From assembly GCA_036555515.1 (NCBI GenBank), contig DATBLC010000185.1, forward strand, positions 43,112-107,111: a stretch of 64,000 nucleotides of DNA, written 5' to 3'. The stretch comes from DATACQ01 sp036555515. GTDB taxonomy: Bacteria; Desulfobacterota; Binatia; UBA9968. Positions 25,019 through 32,542 of this stretch are shown here, in pieces (the first letter of the stretch is position 1; each line of letters begins with the position of its first letter). Below the pieces are notes generated by a model, which made no database searches, was not told the DNA's origin, and saw only the letters and a program-made list of their open reading frames with translations. The translations under genes were made by a program, and so were the position numbers.

Positions 25019-25462
25019 GTGAAGATTTACAAGCGACCATTCTTTTCGTCTTATACCACCAGTTTATGGGTACGCTTTCTGCGCTTCAATCTATTATCGC
25101 ACAAAAAGTTGGAAGCCGATCTGGAAAAACAAGGTCTTACCCCGCCGCAGTTCTATGTGCTCGCGACCATTGGATATGCCGGCGGCCTCCCATTCGGAGA
25201 AATCGGCGCAAAAATGATGGTCACGGTAAGCAACTTGACCGGCATCGTCGACCGCTTGGAAGAGAAAAAGCTGGTTTCGCGGGAACGCGACGAGCATGAC
25301 CGCCGCGTCGTGCACGTGGTGCTAACCGATAAAGGCGCTAAGCTTTATAAGAACACTATCCCGCTATTTGAAAAAAGCATTTCCGGGATTTTCACCAATC
25401 TCGACAAGGCGCAGCAAAAAGAGCTCTCCGCGCTGCTACGCAAGCTCAACCACGATTCCTGA
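25019..25462 (+). CDS. MarR family transcriptional regulator
   Basis: A 147-residue winged-helix repressor. It shows the helix-turn-helix PFGEIGAKMMVTVSNLTGIV, the wing EEKKLVSRERDEHDRRVVHV and the C-terminal dimerisation helix, all typical of MarR. Such proteins bind small phenolic or CoA-linked ligands and release DNA. The GTG at 25019 gives the family start VKIYKRPFFSSYTT; a TTG at 24983 is another option. A candidate palindromic operator lies immediately downstream, over the promoter of the Fe-S protein operon, so it probably controls that operon. Confidence 0.9.
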   Translation: MKIYKRPFFSSYTTSLWVRFLRFNLLSHKKLEADLEKQGLTPPQFYVLATIGYAGGLPFGEIGAKMMVTVSNLTGIVDRLEEKKLVSRERDEHDRRVVHVVLTDKGAKLYKNTIPLFEKSISGIFTNLDKAQQKELSALLRKLNHDS

Positions 25463-25480
25463 TATTAATCTTATAACTGT

Positions 25481-25526
25481 TTGTTGAAGCGGTGTTTTTG
25501 CGTTATATAGTTGATACTTTAACTAT
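25481..25526 (+). promoter_or_regulatory. Promoter with overlapping MarR-type operator
   Basis: TTGTTG (25481-25486), 17 bases, TATATA (25504-25509). Overlapping the -10 and the expected start site is TAGTTGATACTTTAACTA (25508-25525), an imperfect palindrome with TAGTT and AACTA arms in the size range of MarR boxes. The gene for the MarR protein ends 45 bases upstream of it. Confidence 0.55.
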
Positions 25527-25541
25527 TATCGCTTTATCATC

Positions 25542-26759
25542 ATGAAAGATAATATTCCGATAGGACTCCAACGAGTCCGCAAATGGCTTTATGCGAAGGG
25601 GCTCGAAGAACGCAGCGCGGGCTGCGTTCTATGTGGGTCATGCTATGGCCATGGTCCGGCTAATCCGTTGGAAGACGTTCCCGGGCCGAAAGAAAAGTGT
25701 CCTCCCTACGAGTTTTACCGCTTTCAGCGCCATACTCCCAAGTCTCGTTGGCTCATGGCGCAGCGCGTCTTTCATGGCCTCGATCCGGTCACGCCGGAAC
25801 TCAAAGAGGTCATTTACGCCTGCACCAACTGTCTCATGTGCCAGGAGCTATGCGGCGTGCGTGACGATGGCTACGGGCCGTGGGAAATCACCGTCGCCAT
25901 GCGCGAGGAGATCACCGAGAAAGATGGACCCATCGAGGCGCACCGGTCGCATTATGAAGGACTTAAACAACACGACAATCCGTGGGGGCAGGCGAAATCG
26001 TTGCGCGGTGGCTGGGCTGAAGGGCTGGCAATAAGAAACCTTGCCGCCGGGGCGGCAACGACTTTACTTTTCGCCGGTTGTTCGGCGGATCGGCCGAGCG
26101 GGCGCGGCGGCGCCGTAGCGCTGGCGCGCCTTATGCAGCGGGCCGGCGAAGACTTTGCGATTCTAGGCGCCGATGAAAAATGTTGCGGTCTTTTTGCCCA
26201 TGATCTCGGCTTTCGCCGGGAATACGACCGCTTGCAAAAAGACAATACCAGGACGATCAAAGAATCCGGCGTCAAAACAATTGTCGTAACCTGCGGCAGT
26301 TGTCTGCGCGCTTGGCGCGAGCATGCCAAGCAGCCTGAGTTGGGCGCCGAAATCGTTCACGGCGTAGAGCATGTCGCAAATCTCCTGCGCGCAGGTCGCT
26401 TGCGGTTCACCAATAGCATGAGCAAGAAGGTGACCTATCAAGATTCTTGCCACCTCGGCAGGGGCTGCGATATTTACGATCCGCCTCGGGAAATCCTCGG
26501 CGCAATTCCCGGCGTTCAGATTGTCGAGATGAAGCGAAACCGTCGCTGGGCCTGGTGTTGCGGCGGCGGTGGCGGCGTCCCCGAGGCCGATCCGGAATTG
26601 GCCCAATGGAGTGCCGGGGACCGTTTACGAGAAGCGCAGGAAACCGACGCCGAACTGATTTTAACCTCGAGTGCGCTCTGTCAACGATCGTTCAATGACT
26701 TGAAACAATCCAGGCTGCCAGTGCAGGATTTACTCGAATTTGCCGTTCAGGCTCTATAA
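25542..26759 (+). CDS. Iron-sulfur protein with CCG domains (HdrD/GlcF-like)
   Basis: A 405-residue cytosolic electron-transfer protein. Two 4Fe-4S sites can be read: C28-x2-C31-x2-C34 with C53 followed by proline, and CTNCLMCQELC near residue 95. Two cysteine-rich CCG domains follow: CCGLFAHDLGF with CGSCLRAWREH, then SCHLGRGCDIYDPPREIL with CCGGGGGV. This is the layout of heterodisulfide reductase subunit D, glycolate oxidase GlcF and related oxidoreductase subunits. No flavin partner (GlcD-like) is next to it. It is the first gene after the MarR operator and ends two bases before the phosphorylase gene. Confidence 0.88.
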   Translation: MKDNIPIGLQRVRKWLYAKGLEERSAGCVLCGSCYGHGPANPLEDVPGPKEKCPPYEFYRFQRHTPKSRWLMAQRVFHGLDPVTPELKEVIYACTNCLMCQELCGVRDDGYGPWEITVAMREEITEKDGPIEAHRSHYEGLKQHDNPWGQAKSLRGGWAEGLAIRNLAAGAATTLLFAGCSADRPSGRGGAVALARLMQRAGEDFAILGADEKCCGLFAHDLGFRREYDRLQKDNTRTIKESGVKTIVVTCGSCLRAWREHAKQPELGAEIVHGVEHVANLLRAGRLRFTNSMSKKVTYQDSCHLGRGCDIYDPPREILGAIPGVQIVEMKRNRRWAWCCGGGGGVPEADPELAQWSAGDRLREAQETDAELILTSSALCQRSFNDLKQSRLPVQDLLEFAVQAL

Positions 26760-26761
26760 TT

Positions 26762-27496
26762 ATGCTGAAAGAACCTCATTTTACACCGCAACGAATGTTA
26801 GCCATGCTGGGCCTGAAACAGGACTCGCTTGGCCCCTATGCGCTGATTCCCGGGCCTAAAGAACGCAGCGATTTAATTTTAAAGACAGTGGACAATCCGC
26901 AAAAGAACTTCACCTTTCTAGATTATGAAATGCATACCGGGAGCCTGGATGGAAAACGGGTAACGGTCGGAAACGGCGGCCGCTTCGCCCCCGACACGGC
27001 AATCACCACGGAAATTCTATGCGGCGCCGGAGCGCGGTCGCTAATTCGCGTCGGCAGCTGTGGCTCGTTGCAAGATCATGTTAAGATCGGCGATCTAGTT
27101 ATAGTCACCGGCGCGCTGCGCGGCGATGGCACTTCGCGTTACTATGTCGCCGAAAACTTCTCGACCATCGCCCATCCCGATATTGTCGACGCTTTGAAAC
27201 GGGCAGCGGAAAGTCTCGGCGTACGCTGCCATCTCGGTTGGATCTTCACCACCGACGCCTTGTTTCAAGAGACGCCGGAATTGATCCGGCAACTGAACGA
27301 GCAGCGTATTTCGAGCATCGACATGGTTACCTCGACATTTCTTACCATCGCTCAGGTGAGAGGCAAGAAAGCGGGCGCGGTGCTCGCGGTCTCCGATGAA
27401 TGTCTTCATGGTAAATTCGGCTTTCGCGATCCGGCCTTTTTTGCGGCGGAGCAGAACACCATCGAAGTCGCCCGTAAGGCACTGCAATATCTCTGA
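26762..27496 (+). CDS. Nucleoside phosphorylase (PNP/uridine phosphorylase family)
   Basis: A 244-residue member of PNP_UDP_1. It shows IPGPKERSDLILK (phosphate site, like the GDP-R of the family), TVGNGGRFAPDTAITTEIL, the GARSLIRVGSCGSL nucleoside-binding strand, SSIDMVTSTF where the E-M-E motif normally sits, and VSDECLHGKFGF with the catalytic aspartate region VSDE. It cleaves a nucleoside with phosphate to base and (deoxy)ribose-1-phosphate. The neighbours MtnA-like and class II aldolase make 5-prime-deoxyadenosine or methylthioadenosine a plausible substrate. The E-M-E replacement (DMVT) argues against ordinary uridine phosphorylase. Confidence 0.85.
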   Translation: MLKEPHFTPQRMLAMLGLKQDSLGPYALIPGPKERSDLILKTVDNPQKNFTFLDYEMHTGSLDGKRVTVGNGGRFAPDTAITTEILCGAGARSLIRVGSCGSLQDHVKIGDLVIVTGALRGDGTSRYYVAENFSTIAHPDIVDALKRAAESLGVRCHLGWIFTTDALFQETPELIRQLNEQRISSIDMVTSTFLTIAQVRGKKAGAVLAVSDECLHGKFGFRDPAFFAAEQNTIEVARKALQYL

Positions 27497-27569
27497 CCGG
27501 GTTTATTTATACGCGAGCCAAGGCATTACGGAGGGGTGGATCCAGGAATGAACCTCGTAGTGAGCGGGC

Positions 27570-27648
27570 TATCAAACATGGTTCAAAACATTCGAGCCGT
27601 TCAAAACGTTTTGAACGACTGGAACTATTTGAACGACTTGAACGTATA
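27570..27648. repeat. GTTCAA palindromic repeat, type A
   Basis: Contains the perfect palindrome GTTCAAAACGTTTTGAAC (27599-27616) followed by the motif CTATTTGAACGACTTGAAC. The same arrangement recurs at 51389-51447. It lies between two genes of the same direction and leaves about 160 bases without coding sequence. Confidence 0.7.
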
Positions 27649-27656
27649 CTGAAGTT

Positions 27657-29177
27657 ATGAGCGGCGCTCAAAGTCCGTTGTTCGAACCGGTGCTCTGGCG
27701 CGGGCGCGGCTTTAAAATTCTAGACGAAATCCAAGTACCCGAGAAAATTGAATATATTCAGGTTACCGAAGTCGCCCAGGCGCTCGATGCCGTGCGCAAT
27801 ATGAAGACCCGGGCCTTCGGCCAAGTGCTCACCTATCTTTATAGCGGCGCCTTGACGGCGCAAGATTATCCTGGCGGGGACGCCGCGATGCTCGGCCATA
27901 GCCTGGCCCAAATGACCGAGCAGTTTTGCGCCGCGCGGCCGACTTTCGATTTTCGGGGATTGGGTGCTTACTTCGAAGAATGGTGTAAAAAGGCGCCGCG
28001 CGATGCTGGCGCCGGTGAAACCATTGCGCGCCAGGCGCGCGAGTTTGGCCAACAGATAGTGCGCGGGCGCCAGGCGCGCGCCAAGCGCGCAGCCGCAATA
28101 TTACCAAATCCGGCGCGCTTGCTGACACACTGTAACGTGAGCGGAGAACTGGTCGCGGTGGCCGAGCATTGCCGAGAGCTTGGAAAAGAGTTCAGCGTCA
28201 TCGCCACTGAGACGCGACCTTACTTGCAGGGATCGCGCTTGACCGCGTGGGAACTCGCGCAAGCGGTCGTGCCGGTGTCGGTGATTCCCGATTGCGCGAT
28301 CGCGCAGGTTATGGCGAAATGCGAAGTTAACGGCGTGATCGTTGGGGCGGACCGTGCAGCGCGCAACGGCGACATCATAAACAAGGTCGGCACTTACCCC
28401 ATCGCGCTGCTGGCAAAAGAATACGGCGTGCCTTTCCACGCTCTGGTGCAAGATCCACGCTCGCTTGAACGCGGCGACGATGTGGCCATCGAAGAGCGCC
28501 CCGCCCATGAGCTGCTGACCTTTGACGGACAACCGCTGGTCGTTGGCGCGCAGAGCGGGCTTAGCGCGCGCTACCCGTCCTTCGATCGGACACCGGCGGC
28601 GTTGATTACGCACCTAGTCGGCTTTGACGGACTTTACACGCCGGAATCCTTTCGGAGCAAGTATCAGGGCAAGATCGAGGCCGATGACGACAAAAGCAAA
28701 GCAAGCGGCAAATATATTTTGCTCTACGGCGTTCCGCCAAAGAGCCAGTACTCGTTCTTGATCAGCGCGCTGAGGGCGGAGCACGCTGAAAGCGTTCTCG
28801 TCCCCGAAATGCGACCGCAGCTCTGGGGCGCGCAGGTAGTCGCGCCTGCACTCATCGAGCGCAACGCGCCTGCGACTCTAATTTCGGACAACATGATGGG
28901 TACGCTTTTTGCGCAGGGACAGATTAGCAAGCTTTGTCTCTTTTACACTAACCTGAGCAAAGCCGGGCCGAGGGGAATTTGCGGTTCCCTGTTAGCCGTA
29001 CAGCTGGCCCGTCTGCACGGTGCGCCCGTCGAACTCTTCAACGGCGAAGAGCGCAACGTTTCGACGCGTGACAGCGACGTTTCGACCTTCATGGGCAGAC
29101 AAATCTGCCCCGCGGGGGTTGCGATTCGAGCCGTTGAAGAAGAAGTAGTTCCCTGGGGCTTATTCAAAGGCTACTAA
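27657..29177 (+). CDS. MtnA-like isomerase with an additional C-terminal IF-2B half-domain
   Basis: A 506-residue protein of the eIF-2B/MtnA family. Residues 40-320 follow methylthioribose-1-phosphate isomerase: KTRAFGQVLTYL, THCNVSGEL with the catalytic cysteine at 159, and GADRAARNGDIINKVGTY with the catalytic aspartate at 239. These match the Cys/Asp pair of MtnA. MtnA is normally about 350 residues; the extra 160-170 residues end in a second Rossmann-like half: ERNAPATLISDNMMGTLFAQ, LFYTNLSKAGPRGICGSL. That segment keeps ISDNMMG but lacks the GADR motif, so it is probably structural. Next to a phosphorylase and a class II aldolase it fits a 5-deoxyribose-1-phosphate or methylthioribose-1-phosphate route. 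Confidence 0.85.
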   Translation: MSGAQSPLFEPVLWRGRGFKILDEIQVPEKIEYIQVTEVAQALDAVRNMKTRAFGQVLTYLYSGALTAQDYPGGDAAMLGHSLAQMTEQFCAARPTFDFRGLGAYFEEWCKKAPRDAGAGETIARQAREFGQQIVRGRQARAKRAAAILPNPARLLTHCNVSGELVAVAEHCRELGKEFSVIATETRPYLQGSRLTAWELAQAVVPVSVIPDCAIAQVMAKCEVNGVIVGADRAARNGDIINKVGTYPIALLAKEYGVPFHALVQDPRSLERGDDVAIEERPAHELLTFDGQPLVVGAQSGLSARYPSFDRTPAALITHLVGFDGLYTPESFRSKYQGKIEADDDKSKASGKYILLYGVPPKSQYSFLISALRAEHAESVLVPEMRPQLWGAQVVAPALIERNAPATLISDNMMGTLFAQGQISKLCLFYTNLSKAGPRGICGSLLAVQLARLHGAPVELFNGEERNVSTRDSDVSTFMGRQICPAGVAIRAVEEEVVPWGLFKGY

Positions 29178-29316
29178 TGGTTCAAGGTTCGATGGTTTCG
29201 CCCGATCAACGTTCAACGTTCAACGTTTCCACGTCGCAACCTTGAACCTTGAACGCGAAACTTTGAACCGCGCCGAAGGCGCTACATTGAACCTTTGAAC
29301 GTTGAACATTGAACAG
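29178..29316. repeat. GTTCAA/TTGAAC repeat array, type B
   Basis: A dense array with GGTTCAAGG, AACGTTCAACGTTCAACG and then the complement ACCTTGAACCTTGAACG, TTTGAACC and CCTTTGAACGTTGAACA. Arms of opposite direction can fold into long imperfect hairpins. It fills the 146-base gap before the aldolase start at 29324. Confidence 0.75.
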
Positions 29317-29323
29317 CAACGTA

Positions 29324-30325
29324 ATGGCGAAGCTTCAAAACGAAATGATTCGATGGGGCAAGCTGCTCTTCGAACGGCGGCTCATCAGCGGCTGGGGCGG
29401 AAACTTGAGTTGTCGCGTCAGTAAAAATAATTTTTTGATCACCGGGCAGCACGCGCCCCTGGGTTTTCTCGCGCCAACAGATTTGGTCAGGCTGAAATCG
29501 GACGGCCAGCCAGCGCGCAAGGGCCGGCGCGCATCGAGCGAGACACCGATGCACTTGGCGGTTTACGCCGGCACGGATGCCCAAGCGATCGTCCACGTCC
29601 ACCCGCCGATGGTATTGGCGTTTTCGCTCACCCACGATAGTTTTGCCCCCGTGAGTTACGAAGAGAAATATACCATCGGCAAGGTGTCCGTTATCGCGCA
29701 GGACACGCCTACGGTAACCAAACCGGAGGAGGTCGTGGCGGCGCTCAAGTACAATCCCATTGTGATCATCAAGGGCCACGGCACGGTTGCCATCGGCAAA
29801 AATTTTTTAGAGGCGTTTCTATACACGGACTTGCTGGAAGAGGCGGTGCAGTGCCAATTTTATAAGGAGAAATCGGAGGTCTCCGCCGCGCCACCGGCAA
29901 ACCCAAGCCCGCAACAGATCGCCGAGGTAGCGATGCCGTCCGGTGAGCGTTTCGCGCTATTTTCCAAGTCCCATATGCAGGCGCTGATGGCGGCGGCGAA
30001 TCAGGACTCCGAGTTTCGCGCTCTGGGCACGGCGACGGCGCTCACGACGTCGCTGACGTTGCATCTCGAAGAGACCAATAACGCTTGGACGGTGCGCTAT
30101 TTGAACGGTGAGATCACCGAACTTGTGCCGGGCTCCGGCGGCGAATTTTTGATCAGCGGCAAAGCCGAATGGTGGGACGCCGTATTTCGCGCGCGCATCG
30201 ATGCGTTTCTCGCTACTCAACAAGGCAAGTTGAAACTCCAACGCGGCGAGCTGGCGCGCCTTTCGCGCTGGTACAAACCATTTCAGAGGGCATTTGCGCT
30301 ATGGCAAACGATACCGCTTCGGTAG
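29324..30325 (+). CDS. Class II aldolase fused to an SCP2-like domain
   Basis: A 333-residue two-domain protein. Residues 1-185 are a class II aldolase/adducin domain like fuculose-phosphate aldolase, with zinc ligands Glu73 (SSETPMHL), His91 and His93 (VHVHPP) and His152 (GHGTVAIG). After a Pro-rich linker, residues about 200-320 look like an SCP2 sterol-carrier fold: LTLHLEETNNAWTVRYLNG, FLISGKAEWWDAVFRARID and a C-terminal KLQRGELARLSRWYKPF segment. This fusion is unusual. The aldolase may split 5-deoxyribulose-1-phosphate into DHAP and acetaldehyde. The ATG at 29324 starts outside the repeat. The end overlaps the next gene by 25 bases. Confidence 0.82.
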   Translation: MAKLQNEMIRWGKLLFERRLISGWGGNLSCRVSKNNFLITGQHAPLGFLAPTDLVRLKSDGQPARKGRRASSETPMHLAVYAGTDAQAIVHVHPPMVLAFSLTHDSFAPVSYEEKYTIGKVSVIAQDTPTVTKPEEVVAALKYNPIVIIKGHGTVAIGKNFLEAFLYTDLLEEAVQCQFYKEKSEVSAAPPANPSPQQIAEVAMPSGERFALFSKSHMQALMAAANQDSEFRALGTATALTTSLTLHLEETNNAWTVRYLNGEITELVPGSGGEFLISGKAEWWDAVFRARIDAFLATQQGKLKLQRGELARLSRWYKPFQRAFALWQTIPLR

Positions 30326-31830
30326 GCTTTTACGCGGCAGAGTTGCTGGACACGATGGCTGAGCGCCAGCCGGACAAGACGGCGCTCATCGCCAAGGAAG
30401 AGCAACTGACTTTTGCCGCGCTCAATCAGCGCGTGCATGCCTTGGCCGGCCATCTGCAACAGGCGGGCATTCGCCAAGGCGATCGGGTGGGCGTTCTCTT
30501 GCCAAATTCGAACGCAATTCCCCTGACCTATTACGCCACGCAAAAGATTGGCGCCGTCACAGTCATCCTCGATGCGCGGCTTAAAGGGATCGAGCTGCAA
30601 GGCGTCTTGACGGATGCCGATCTCAAACTGCTAGTGGTGCACAGCCAGGCTCTCAGCGAAGTCGAAGAAGTGTTCAAAGCTATAGATCGGGTCTCCCTGT
30701 GGATTGTCGGCGCTGACGGTGAACCGAGCTTCGAGGCAAAATTTGCGGTGCCAGCGACGCCCTTGAGTCTGCCGAAGCTGAAGCCGGGCGACAGCGCGCT
30801 GATTCTTTACACCTCGGGCACCACCGGCGAGCCCAAGGGGGTGGTATTGAGCTATCACAACTTGACCCAGTACCCAGCGGTGATGAGCAAAATGGGTATA
30901 ACCAATTCCGATACCGTGCGCGGCTGCATTCTGCCCATGTCGCATATCGTTGGGCCGATTGTGTGTAACGAAGTCGCCGAGAAGGGCTATACGTTGGTGA
31001 TTTTCGATCAGTTCAATCCCATCACCCTTCTCGAAGGGATTCAGAAACACCATGTGACGGTTTTCGAAGGCGTGCCGATTATATTTCAATTGATGCTGAG
31101 CGTAAAAAATCTCGCCGACTACGATACCAGCAGCGTCAAAATCGCGGCTATGATGGGAACCAGCGTGCCGCTACCGCTGCTGCAAGCCTTCAAGAAGGCG
31201 CAGCCTCATATCAAAGTCATACAAGGGTACGGGCTTACCGAGACTTCGCCGCTCATCACACTGGTTGAACCGGAACGGGCGGTGACCAAGATGGGGAGTA
31301 TCGGGCGAGCGGTTCCCGGAGTCGAGGTGAGAATTGTCGACGAGAATGGCGGCGAAGTTCCCATGGGCGAGGCCGGTGAGATTATCACTCGCGGACCGCA
31401 CGTGATGAAAGGATACTTTCGCAAGCCCGCGGCCACTGCGGAGCGCATTCACGGCGAATGGCTCCATACCGGGGATGTCGGCAAGGTCGATGCCGACGGC
31501 TATTATCATCACCTGGGGCGGCGTGACGACATGATCATCACCGGCGGTCTCAATGTCTATCCAGCGGAAGTAGAAAATCTCATTTATACTTATCCGGGCG
31601 TGCATGAAACGATCGTTTTCGCGATACCCGATCCAAAGCGCGGTAACGTGATCGGCGCCGCGATCGTGCTGCGGCCGGGCGCCAGCATCGTCGAGAAAGA
31701 GCTGCTGACTTTTCTGCGCGCCAATTTGGCAAATTTTAAAGTGCCCGACAAGATCGTCATACGTGAGTCGCTGCCGCGCACATCGTCAGGCAAGACGGTC
31801 CGCGACGCGCAGGCGCTGTGCGCCGATTGA
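30301..31830 (+). CDS. AMP-dependent acyl-CoA synthetase/ligase
   Basis: A 509-residue adenylating enzyme of the ANL family that forms an acyl-AMP and then an acyl-CoA. Motifs: ILYTSGTTGEPKGV (P-loop), the IQGYGLTETSP adenine region, WLHTGDVGKVDADGYY, the hinge GRRDDMIITGGLNVYPAE and the catalytic lysine in PRTSSGKTVRD. Length and motif spacing are normal. The ATG lies inside the end of the aldolase gene, so translation is probably coupled. The acyl substrate is unknown; in this operon acetate or a short acid derived from an aldehyde is possible. Confidence 0.92.
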   Translation: MANDTASVGFYAAELLDTMAERQPDKTALIAKEEQLTFAALNQRVHALAGHLQQAGIRQGDRVGVLLPNSNAIPLTYYATQKIGAVTVILDARLKGIELQGVLTDADLKLLVVHSQALSEVEEVFKAIDRVSLWIVGADGEPSFEAKFAVPATPLSLPKLKPGDSALILYTSGTTGEPKGVVLSYHNLTQYPAVMSKMGITNSDTVRGCILPMSHIVGPIVCNEVAEKGYTLVIFDQFNPITLLEGIQKHHVTVFEGVPIIFQLMLSVKNLADYDTSSVKIAAMMGTSVPLPLLQAFKKAQPHIKVIQGYGLTETSPLITLVEPERAVTKMGSIGRAVPGVEVRIVDENGGEVPMGEAGEIITRGPHVMKGYFRKPAATAERIHGEWLHTGDVGKVDADGYYHHLGRRDDMIITGGLNVYPAEVENLIYTYPGVHETIVFAIPDPKRGNVIGAAIVLRPGASIVEKELLTFLRANLANFKVPDKIVIRESLPRTSSGKTVRDAQALCAD

Positions 31831-31838
31831 CGGATTTG

Positions 31839-32072
31839 ACCGCAGAGACACAGGTCGTGAGAAAATTGCCTTTCGCCCTTCGACAGACTCAGAGCTTGTC
31901 CTGAGTTTACGAAGGAACGAACGGCTAAGTACTTGAATTTCCACTATGGCAAACCGTTCGTGCTAAGGCTCTCGAAGCTGAACGGATTTTCTCACGACCA
32001 CAAGGGGTCGCAAGGTCTGAATATTTTTTGATGCAAATCTCTTTCCTCTGTGCCCTCGGCGCCTCTGCGGTG
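31839..32072. repeat. Composite repeat region with a 147 bp inverted-repeat element
   Basis: The gap of about 320 bases before the next gene is made of nested repeats. The inner element runs from 31853 to 31999, with perfect 14 bp inverted ends GGTCGTGAGAAAAT and ATTTTCTCACGACC. Inside are REP-like palindromic pieces CCCTTCGACAGACTCAG, GTCCTGAGTTTACGAAGG and CCGTTCGTGCTAAGG. Outer arms ACCGCAGAGACACAG (31839-31853) and CTCTGTGCC...CTCTGCGGTG (32047-32072) also face each other. No coding sequence. Confidence 0.75.
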
Positions 32073-32153
32073 GGTGCTCTTCTCAATCGATGCAGTGAAG
32101 ATAGCCGCGGATAGAAATGGCACAAGCCGGAAAAACTCGGGAAGGTTAATGAT

Positions 32154-32468
32154 ATGAGTGCCAGCGGCGGCGAAGAACCGATTGCGACGATTAAAAACGC
32201 CGGCGGTATTATATTGGCCGTCTCGGAAAACCGCGCCTGGATCGAGGTTCTCTTCGAAGGCGACCTCATGCACACGAAGACCGTCAACCTGCCTGCCGAT
32301 ACCACGTTTGACATTTACGTCGAGGACATTCCGCACAAGACTACCGTCTATGAACATCCCCGTACGATGATTTTCTTTAGCGCTCCCTGCGATCTCAATA
32401 TCAGCCGCGATGGCGCCCGGGTGATAGTCAGAGGCGGCGCCCAAAACCAGACTGAAAAGCTGGTCTAA
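32154..32468 (+). CDS. Hypothetical protein
   Basis: A 104-residue protein that I do not recognise. It is mostly beta strand by pattern (GGIILAVSENRAWIEVLFEG, TFDIYVEDIPHKTTVYEH) with no signal peptide, membrane segment or cysteine cluster beyond one Cys. It could be a small beta-barrel or sandwich protein. It stands just ahead of the FliK-like gene in the same direction, 74 bases apart. Coding character is supported by the neighbours' direction and regular codon use, not by a known family. Confidence 0.6.
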   Translation: MSASGGEEPIATIKNAGGIILAVSENRAWIEVLFEGDLMHTKTVNLPADTTFDIYVEDIPHKTTVYEHPRTMIFFSAPCDLNISRDGARVIVRGGAQNQTEKLV

Positions 32469-32542
32469 GACTTTGGAATCGCGACGAAATTAGCACCTGG
32501 CTCGGGGTAAACAGTTCACCCAAAGTTGCCGATAATAGAACT

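Noticed and set aside
27570..29316. GTTCAA arrays as a possible CRISPR
   Set aside because: Units are short, irregular and in both orientations, without equal-length unique spacers or cas genes.
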